A stretch of 6,359 nt of DNA. Origin: Gemmatimonadales bacterium. GTDB lineage: Bacteria; Gemmatimonadota; Gemmatimonadetes; Gemmatimonadales; GWC2-71-9. Location of the stretch: the NCBI GenBank assembly GCA_025929805.1, contig JAICPP010000186.1, positions 1-6,359 on the forward strand, read 5' to 3'. How positions within the stretch are numbered: the stretch's first letter is position 1; each line of letters begins with the position of its first letter. Positions 1 through 4,999 of the stretch are shown here, in pieces. A program made the position numbers and the translations under genes. The notes under the pieces are model-generated. The model did no database searches, was not told the origin of the DNA, and was given only the letters and a program-made list of their open reading frames with translations.

Positions 1-6
1 AGAGCC

Positions 7-801
7 TTGAGGTTCGCCAGGCACAAAGCGGTGAGGTTGTACCATGGGGCGGCATCCGTGGTATCCAAGCCCAATTCCAATGCTGTCATTGTATTGGGAA
101 ACCAAAAGTCAGGTACCACAGCGATTGCAGCTTTACTAGCACTTCATACCGGCTCATCAGTGGCGTTGGACCTCCCAGGCATTCACGGGCCGCTCAAAGT
201 CAGAATGAAAGCCGGGGAAGTCCCGTTTCAACGGTTCCTGAACCGAAACGCCTCCGAGCTTGGCAGGGACATCATCAAAGAACCGAACCTCACGTTCTTC
301 TATGACGAGCTCAGAACAGCTTTCCACCGTACTCCATACCTGATAATTGTACGTGATCCTCGGCAGAACATAAGAAGCATCCTCAATCGTTTGCACCTTC
401 CCGGTGACTTAGAAAGCCTCGATGACGAGATGATGACGAGCCTTCCCCCCATCTGGAAAGTCGATGTTGAAGGACGCTGGTTGGGTCTCAAGGGGGCCAA
501 CTACATAGAAATCCTGGCCGCCCGTTGGAATCTCGCGGCCGATGTCTACCTGAAACACAGAAGCGAGATGCTACTCGTACGATATGAGGATTTCGATGCC
601 GCGAAGGTAGCAGTGATATCAGACATCGCGCGCAATCTGGGACTTGTGGCACAACGAGACATAGCTTCCGAGGTTAACACGCAGTACCAATCTCGAGGAA
701 ATCGGGCGGTGTCGCTCGATGTGTTCTTCGGAACTGAAAATCTTGCACGCATCGTGAGAATCTGCCGGGAAAGGATGTCTCAATTCGGCTATTCGGCGTA
801 G
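7..801 (+). CDS. sulfotransferase-family protein (5' end possibly beyond window)
   Basis: Probable PAPS-dependent sulfotransferase that moves a sulfuryl group onto a hydroxyl or amino acceptor. The 5'-phosphosulfate loop is at residues 31-38 (GNQKSGTT), after a hydrophobic strand (AVIVL). The 3'-phosphate site is at residues 111-126 (YLIIVRDPRQNIRSIL), with Arg116 and Ser124 at the usual eight-residue spacing. RYEDF at 192-196 is the conserved late motif of the family. At 264 residues it is about normal for bacterial members. The TTG at position 7 is only the first possible start: the frame stays open to the left edge and no ribosome-binding site is visible, so a few N-terminal residues may be missing. 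There is no signal peptide, so it is probably cytosolic. GC is visibly low (about 48% over 180 hand-counted bases), unlike the minus-strand genes, which suggests transfer or a surface-polysaccharide locus to the left. The acceptor cannot be told from sequence. It converges on the minus-strand gene train. Confidence 0.82.
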   Translation: MRFARHKAVRLYHGAASVVSKPNSNAVIVLGNQKSGTTAIAALLALHTGSSVALDLPGIHGPLKVRMKAGEVPFQRFLNRNASELGRDIIKEPNLTFFYDELRTAFHRTPYLIIVRDPRQNIRSILNRLHLPGDLESLDDEMMTSLPPIWKVDVEGRWLGLKGANYIEILAARWNLAADVYLKHRSEMLLVRYEDFDAAKVAVISDIARNLGLVAQRDIASEVNTQYQSRGNRAVSLDVFFGTENLARIVRICRERMSQFGYSA

Positions 802-888
802 CCAGCCCTCAAGGACCATCCTTGGCTCTGTTGCGTACGGCTCACAGGACTGGTCCGACAAGGTCCGACGATGCAAGGAGGGCCGCAC

Positions 889-1512
889 CTACTTAACGGG
901 GATCCAACGCGAGGGAGATCGTTCCACTACGGTGGGGGGCTGCCCAAGAGGTGCTGGCCAGGAGTACCAGGTACTCGGATCGTTATCGTAGCTCCGAAAA
1001 GCCACCCGCGGTAACCTGCCATTCTCACCGGCAAACCACGCCGGATCCATGCGCAGGAGCAGATCCCAGCCGGTCCCGCGCTCTCTGCCAGCGACTTCCC
1101 AACCACCTCCGCTACGTTCAGCTCCCATCCTCCAGTCGGGATCGGCGCGGGGCGGCTCCCATCTTCCGTTTCTGCCCCGGTACACCACGCTGCTGTCCAG
1201 CACCCTGCGGAAATAGAGCTGAAAGTCATCATGCTGTGGGTCGGGAGCACCGTCTCCGCGGGTATCGAGACTCACCACGAAATCGTCGCCCCAGTAAAAC
1301 GTAGAATCCGGAATACTCGCAGCAATGAAAACGGTGTCTCGGGCACGAAGCACCCAGACGAGGGCGGTGCCCTGCCGGGTGCGGATTCGCAGCTGAGGCG
1401 ATCCCAGACTCGCGCGGTCGAGTATCAGCCCGGGGCGGGGCGGCCGTTCGATGGAACCGATCCTCAGGGTGTCCATCGACACCAGCTGCAGTGAAGCCAG
1501 TGCCAGCAGCAT
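889..1512 (-). CDS. CBM9/DOMON-like domain protein, probably exported
   Basis: A 207-residue protein dominated by a beta-rich domain resembling carbohydrate-binding family 9 (DOMON-like) modules. The typical features are a Trp-Gly-Asp-Asp stretch (WGDDFVVSLDTRGDG), then HDDFQLYF, a Tyr-Arg-Gly turn and a C-terminal WYSWP strand. Such domains bind sugars or heme, or act as extracytoplasmic modules attached to larger enzymes; here the domain stands alone. The N-terminus (MLLALASLQLVS) is a short hydrophobic run without the usual basic residues, so export is plausible but weakly supported. The ATG lies 2 nt after the stop of the metallophosphoesterase gene, and no in-frame start exists further upstream. 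Only a weak purine-rich stretch (GGAATAGGA) precedes it, so translation probably depends on coupling. It is the last gene of the train. Ligand and function are unknown. Confidence 0.6.
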   Translation of the reverse strand: MLLALASLQLVSMDTLRIGSIERPPRPGLILDRASLGSPQLRIRTRQGTALVWVLRARDTVFIAASIPDSTFYWGDDFVVSLDTRGDGAPDPQHDDFQLYFRRVLDSSVVYRGRNGRWEPPRADPDWRMGAERSGGGWEVAGRERGTGWDLLLRMDPAWFAGENGRLPRVAFRSYDNDPSTWYSWPAPLGQPPTVVERSPSRWIPVK

Positions 1513-1514
1513 TC

Positions 1515-2006
1515 CTATTCCGACTCGAAATCGAGGAGAGGAAGTAGCCTTCCCCGCGGCGGTATTCCCGGCTCCAACTCGAGAATTCCGACCGACGGCG
1601 GCAAACCGAATCGCCGGTGCCCGGCACCGCCAGGGTTCATCACGGTGACGACGACATCTACTACGGTGAGCAGGGGCCGGTGGGTGTGCCCGTAGACGAT
1701 GATCTCAGCCTCGGGGAACGCCGCGTTGAGCCGTTCCGGGGTGGGCGAGCCGAGCTGGTCACCGTGCGTCACGATGATATCGAATCCCTCGAGCACCAGG
1801 CTGGCGACCTGCGGAAGCTGGCGACGTACCTCCTCGCCGTCGGTGTTGCCGTACACCGCGGTGACCGGCGCCATCGCTTCCAATTCGGTTAGCAAGTCCA
1901 GGGGCCCGAGGTCCCCCGCATGCAGGATGTGATCCACCTCGGCAAAAGCATGGAAGACCTCGGGTCGCAACAAGCCGTGGGTATCCGCGATGACACCCAG
2001 GCGCAT
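1515..2006 (-). CDS. YfcE/MJ0936-type metallophosphoesterase
   Basis: A compact (163 residues) calcineurin-like phosphoesterase that probably hydrolyses phosphodiester or phosphomonoester bonds using two divalent metals in the cytosol. All five metal-ligand blocks are present in order: DTHG (Asp8, His10), HAGD (Asp32), GNTD (Asn54), THGDQLG (His81) and GHTHRP (His107, His109). The C-terminal NPGGAGHRRFG block corresponds to the NPGS region of YfcE-like enzymes. Size and motif spacing fit the small MJ0936/YfcE family rather than the larger nucleotidase or MRE11 types. The substrate is unknown. The ATG shares one base with the TGA of the upstream lipoprotein gene (TGATG), which favours translational coupling and supports this start. 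The gene is intact, with all catalytic residues present. Confidence 0.9.
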   Translation of the reverse strand: MRLGVIADTHGLLRPEVFHAFAEVDHILHAGDLGPLDLLTELEAMAPVTAVYGNTDGEEVRRQLPQVASLVLEGFDIIVTHGDQLGSPTPERLNAAFPEAEIIVYGHTHRPLLTVVDVVVTVMNPGGAGHRRFGLPPSVGILELEPGIPPRGRLLPLLDFESE

Positions 2007-3232
2007 CAGCGAGTAGCCGCCATCGCCACCGATGCAACAGGACGCACGTTTACCTGGTCCCAGAGGCTTCCGAATGCACTCAACAGCTCGGCCTCTTCGA
2101 AGGTACAGTGGCCGTGCCGGGTAACATCGACCTGCCGGAACAGCGCTGAGGCACCCGCCTGACTGACCTTCTCGGCATAGAGCCCGGCCTGAGGGAACGG
2201 TACAATGGGATCCCCGGTGGTATGCAGATTCACCAGGGGAACGCTGAGGTTTCCCGAGGTGCTGAATCGTTCGATTCCCGTGAGAGCCGCCGGGTCCGCA
2301 GTAAAGCGCTCGACTCCGGCATTGAGCGCCGTATCATCCGCCGAACCGGTGTACACCCGCGAGGTGTTGTCGAACGGCTGGCCGCCCAGACGAGCTTCGG
2401 CATCATCGGTCCCGAACACGTTGTACCAGAGCAGGCCGATCGTCGTCTCCGCGACTGAGCGGACGTCGTTGCCCGCCGTCGGGGCGCCGGTGACCCTCAA
2501 CAGCTGCTGGGCAGCGTGGGGCTGGGCCGCCAACGCCAACACGATTGCCGGGACATAGAACCCATCCCAGCGCTCTCGCACCGACTCGGGAACGTCCAGG
2601 GCGTTCCCGGGAATGAGGTCGGGGAAGAAGTAGTCGAACACCACTCTGAAGTCGCCGATATGATCGAGCTGCGACCGGAAGTCGCCGATGGGACCGCAAC
2701 CCGCCAGTGCGCCATGGAAGCGGTCTGCGCGGCGCTCGACTCCCAACGTGGCTACCAGGCCCCCCTCGGAAAAGCCCACGATCACGGTGCGTGCGGGATC
2801 GGGCCGGTAGCGATGCTCCACCGTGTCTACCAGCTCGACGAGATCCTCGACCGCCTCGGGAGCCACCAGGCCGTTCGCACGGTAGCTGGTGGTGGCGTAG
2901 GCGTAACCCAGGCCAGTAACCATGCTGGAGACCGACTGGCCGCCGACAACCTCGTCGGGAAGCGCCAGCTCCCGCTGGGGCGCCACATAGCCGTGCGCGT
3001 ACAGGACGAGGTTGCCGTTCCAGGTTGCCGGAAAGCAGATACGGTATAACCCACCGTGCTCCAGGACGCCGTCGGCGCACCCCGCAGTTGGCGCCTCGCC
3101 GGCATCGGGCGGCGGCTCGGGCGGCTCCGGACCGGACAGATCGTTGTTGTTGTCGCTGCAGGCTAGCGAAGCGCCCAAGACTAAAGCGAGAACGGCGCCC
3201 GTACCGAGGCGCCGGAGATGCTTCCACTTCAC
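2006..3232 (-). CDS. alpha/beta-hydrolase lipoprotein
   Basis: A 408-residue secreted serine hydrolase anchored as a lipoprotein. The N-terminus has two to three basic residues, a hydrophobic core and a lipobox ending LGASLAC, giving lipidation at Cys25. A Pro/Glu-rich linker follows (about residues 33-48). The catalytic domain starts with a strand carrying YAHGY (77-82, probable oxyanion region). The nucleophile elbow is GFSEGG with Ser155. The acid is probably Asp341 (HTTGDPIVPF) and the base His375 (RHGHCTF), each at the expected place. Esterase, lipase or peptidase activity is possible; no substrate can be named. The start is GTG, overlapping the ubiX stop as GTGA. A strong ribosome-binding site lies 8 nt upstream inside the last ubiX codons, so the start is well supported. 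It sits within the minus-strand train, but I know of no link to quinone synthesis. Confidence 0.85.
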   Translation of the reverse strand: MKWKHLRRLGTGAVLALVLGASLACSDNNNDLSGPEPPEPPPDAGEAPTAGCADGVLEHGGLYRICFPATWNGNLVLYAHGYVAPQRELALPDEVVGGQSVSSMVTGLGYAYATTSYRANGLVAPEAVEDLVELVDTVEHRYRPDPARTVIVGFSEGGLVATLGVERRADRFHGALAGCGPIGDFRSQLDHIGDFRVVFDYFFPDLIPGNALDVPESVRERWDGFYVPAIVLALAAQPHAAQQLLRVTGAPTAGNDVRSVAETTIGLLWYNVFGTDDAEARLGGQPFDNTSRVYTGSADDTALNAGVERFTADPAALTGIERFSTSGNLSVPLVNLHTTGDPIVPFPQAGLYAEKVSQAGASALFRQVDVTRHGHCTFEEAELLSAFGSLWDQVNVRPVASVAMAATR

Positions 3233-3822
3233 GTTGGCTTACCTCCCCATCGACGCGCAATCTCCAGACTCACCCCCAGCTGATCCAGGATGCGCTGTAC
3301 TATGAAATCTACCAGTTGAGCCACATCGGTGGGACGATGATAGAAGCCGGGCGCTGCGGGCACGATCACGGCACCCGCCTCGGTTACCGCAACCATGTTT
3401 TTGAGGTGCACCAGGGACAGGGGAGCTTCCCGGGGCACCAGCACCAGCTTGCGTCGCTCCTTGAGTGTGACATCCGCCGCCCGTTCAACCAGTGATCGGC
3501 TGGCGCCGACGGCTATTGCGGCCAACGTGCCCATGGAGCAGGGGCAGATGACCATGCCGAGAGTGCGCTGGGAACCCGAGGCCGGCAGAGCACCTCGATC
3601 TTCATCGGGATAGACCACCACCGAAGACCAATCTCCCCCAGTTGCCTGGCGCAGACTCTCCAGTGAATCGAGGGCGCACTCCTCCCGGAGCAGGCGCATG
3701 CCGTGATCCGAGGTGATTAGCCATACCGGCACGTGATTGCGAGCCAGAACCTCCAGCAGCCGCACGCCGTAGGGGGCGCCTGATGCACCGGTAAGCGCAA
3801 ACACGATGGGCAGGGTGCTCAT
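3229..3822 (-). CDS. ubiX: UbiX flavin prenyltransferase
   Basis: Joins a dimethylallyl unit to FMN to make prenylated FMN, the cofactor of UbiD-type decarboxylases. The 197-residue length is normal for the family. The FMN-binding loop TGASGAPYG is at residues 11-19. PCSMGTLAAIA at 94-104 and RAADVTLKERR at 114-124 are the conserved flavin and phosphate-binding blocks. REAPL is at 131-135, NM at 142-143 and GFYHRP at 159-164, so the active-site set is complete. The partner decarboxylase gene lies upstream in the same train, next to ubiA. Unlike the other junctions, ubiX is separated from ubiA by 196 bp filled by an inverted-repeat element. No Shine-Dalgarno is visible before its ATG (the preceding bases are CCAACCGGCGCGGCCG). 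It could be expressed from its own leaderless or atypical start; a GTG at codon 7 would still keep the FMN loop. Its TGA overlaps the next GTG start by 4 nt. Confidence 0.95.
   Translation of the reverse strand: MSTLPIVFALTGASGAPYGVRLLEVLARNHVPVWLITSDHGMRLLREECALDSLESLRQATGGDWSSVVVYPDEDRGALPASGSQRTLGMVICPCSMGTLAAIAVGASRSLVERAADVTLKERRKLVLVPREAPLSLVHLKNMVAVTEAGAVIVPAAPGFYHRPTDVAQLVDFIVQRILDQLGVSLEIARRWGGKPT
3241..3248 (-). promoter_or_regulatory. Shine-Dalgarno site for the lipoprotein hydrolase
   Basis: On the minus strand this reads GGGGAGGT, eight bases before the GTG start at 3232. It lies inside the final codons of ubiX and decides the GTG as the hydrolase start. It is the best ribosome-binding site in the window. 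It shows that the hydrolase can initiate independently as well as by coupling with the ubiX stop. Confidence 0.75.
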
Positions 3823-3864
3823 CGGCCGCGCCGGTTGGGTGTGGGAGTGTGGTGGGGATGCTTG

Positions 3865-4017
3865 GGCGGTACGGCGGTACGGCGGTATGGCGGCACTGGC
3901 TTGGTTTGATCCCGGTGCTTGCCGGGGGTTGAGCCAGGCTCCGGCAGATTACGCCGCTCAGGAACGACCGTCTTTTTGCGTCTTCCTACCGCCGTACCGC
4001 CGTATCGCCGTACCGCC
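3865..4017. repeat. long imperfect inverted repeat of 8-nt units between ubiA and ubiX
   Basis: Two 29-nt arms, 3865-3893 and 3989-4017, are reverse complements at 27 of 29 positions, with a 95-nt centre. Each arm is itself a tandem array of an octamer (CGGTACGG on the plus strand at the left; TACCGCCG at the right, where the array runs 3987-4019 with one variant unit, TATCGCCG). The right array touches the ubiA stop codon. The centre holds a small hairpin (3911-3926, 5-bp stem CCCGG/CCGGG with a 6-nt loop) and a short palindrome (3931-3941, GAGCCAGGCTC). No gene fits here. No T-tract follows in either direction, so a simple intrinsic terminator is unlikely. It may be a REP/BIME-like element or an mRNA-stabilising structure; no flanking target duplication is evident. 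Confidence 0.8.
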
Positions 4018-4018
4018 G

Positions 4019-4948
4019 TCATACCATTCGATCCAGTAGCGCAAACCCGAACACCGCCACCGACATCACGCCGTTCATCGTGAAGAACGCGGCATCCAGC
4101 CGGGAGAGATCGCCAGCTCTTACCAGCTGATGCTCGTACGCCAGGATCGCCGTCGCCACAATGAGGCCGACATAGTACCACAGGCCGAACCCGGCACCGT
4201 ACCCAAACAGCGCCAGTGCCGGGATGGTGACGCCATGAAGCAGCTTAGCCAACGCAATCGCACGCCGCTCGCCCAAGCGCACCACTGCACTGCGCAATCC
4301 CTCGTTGCTGTCGAACGCTGCATCGGGCAGCGCGTAGAAGATGTCGAAGCCGGCCACCCAGGTCGCCACCCCGATCGTGATTGCAATCAGCACCCAGGCT
4401 GGGTCGCTCCACTGGCCGGTCACGGCCAGATACCCGCCCACCGGAGCGATGGCCAGGCTGATCCCCAGCCACAGGTGAGGCCACCAGGTGAACCGTTTGG
4501 ACAGGCTGTAGAGCAGGATCCACCCCAGGGCGATCGGACTCAGCGCCAGACACACTGGGTTGAGGAGGGCAGCCGACAGAACGAACAGCACCGCCGCTAT
4601 GGTCACTGAAACCCAGGCTTGAGTCAGCGTAAGTCTTCTCTGGGGTAGCTCGCGATTCATGGTGCGAGGGTTTCGCGCATCGAACTCCCGGTCGGCGATC
4701 CGGTTGAAGCCCATCGCCGCCCAGCGCGCGGACGAGAAGGCTACCACTACCAAGCCGATCGTACGCCATGTCACCGGGGTAACCCGGGAGGCGGCCAGTA
4801 CGCCCAGCAACGCGAACGGCAAGGCAAAGAGAGTGTGCGCCAGTTTGACGAAGTTGACATACCGGACCAGCAGGGACTCGCCTGCGTAGGTTTGCGCTTC
4901 GCGGGCAGAGGGACGGGCGGGCGGACGGGCGGAGGGAACGGTATTCAT
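4019..4948 (-). CDS. ubiA: UbiA-family polyprenyltransferase (MqnP-like)
   Basis: Integral-membrane prenyltransferase that attaches a polyprenyl chain to an aromatic acid in quinone biosynthesis. The chosen ATG (4948) overlaps the ubiD stop as ATGA, giving 309 residues. An upstream start at 5026 in the same frame would add 26 charged residues lying inside ubiD and is unlikely. Residues 5-16 (PSARPPARPSAR) are low-complexity repeat sequence; the real domain begins near residue 28 (VRYVNFVKLAHTLFALPFAL). The first Mg-diphosphate motif is NRIADREFDARNPRT (82-96) and the second is GFDIFYALPDAAFD (200-213). Hydrophobic helices fill the rest. The NR in place of the ND of E. coli UbiA, and the NPRT ending, resemble MqnP, the prenyltransferase of the futalosine menaquinone route. 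The exact substrate is inferred, not shown. It is flanked by two different inverted repeats. Confidence 0.9.
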   Translation of the reverse strand: MNTVPSARPPARPSAREAQTYAGESLLVRYVNFVKLAHTLFALPFALLGVLAASRVTPVTWRTIGLVVVAFSSARWAAMGFNRIADREFDARNPRTMNRELPQRRLTLTQAWVSVTIAAVLFVLSAALLNPVCLALSPIALGWILLYSLSKRFTWWPHLWLGISLAIAPVGGYLAVTGQWSDPAWVLIAITIGVATWVAGFDIFYALPDAAFDSNEGLRSAVVRLGERRAIALAKLLHGVTIPALALFGYGAGFGLWYYVGLIVATAILAYEHQLVRAGDLSRLDAAFFTMNGVMSVAVFGFALLDRMV

Positions 4949-4999
4949 GAGCTCGTTTTCCGGGACGAACTGTCCGTCCGACCGCCTGACCGCCCGTCC
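4911..4999. repeat. inverted GC-rich repeat across the ubiD/ubiA junction
   Basis: Arms 4911-4936 and 4974-4999 are reverse complements at 21 of 26 positions, the outer ten (GGACGGGCGG) perfectly. The left arm holds two direct copies of GGACGGGCGG with a 12-nt period (4911-4920 and 4923-4932). The 37-nt centre holds the ubiD stop and the ubiA start. The left arm encodes part of the UbiA N-terminus (Ala-Arg-Pro-rich) and the right arm encodes part of the UbiD C-terminal tail (GRSGGRTD). The repeat therefore lies in coding sequence at both ends. In the mRNA it could fold to place the overlapping stop/start in a loop. Confidence 0.7.

Noticed and set aside
810..824. Small stem-loop (CAAGGA/TCCTTG, 3-nt loop) between the convergent genes, as a bidirectional terminator
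   Set aside because: The stem is only 6 bp and moderately GC-rich, and no T-run follows on either strand; too weak to annotate.
852..869. Direct repeat GGTCCGAC in the sulfotransferase/CBM9-like intergenic gap
   Set aside because: Only two 8-nt copies 10 nt apart; not distinguishable from chance.
2403..3260. Long Arg-rich minus-strand open frame overlapping the lipoprotein hydrolase
   Set aside because: Shadow frame of a high-GC gene: Arg/Gly/Ala-rich, no recognisable domain, and the hydrolase frame has a complete catalytic triad and lipobox.
3865..4019. Octamer arrays as a CRISPR array
   Set aside because: The 8-nt units are contiguous with no spacers and the two blocks face each other; no cas genes are present.
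3819..4181. Minus-strand 120-residue open frame with a repeated RRYGG/TAV-type sequence
   Set aside because: It is the octamer repeat read in a frame that lacks stops, and it runs into ubiA in another frame; no domain or ribosome-binding site.
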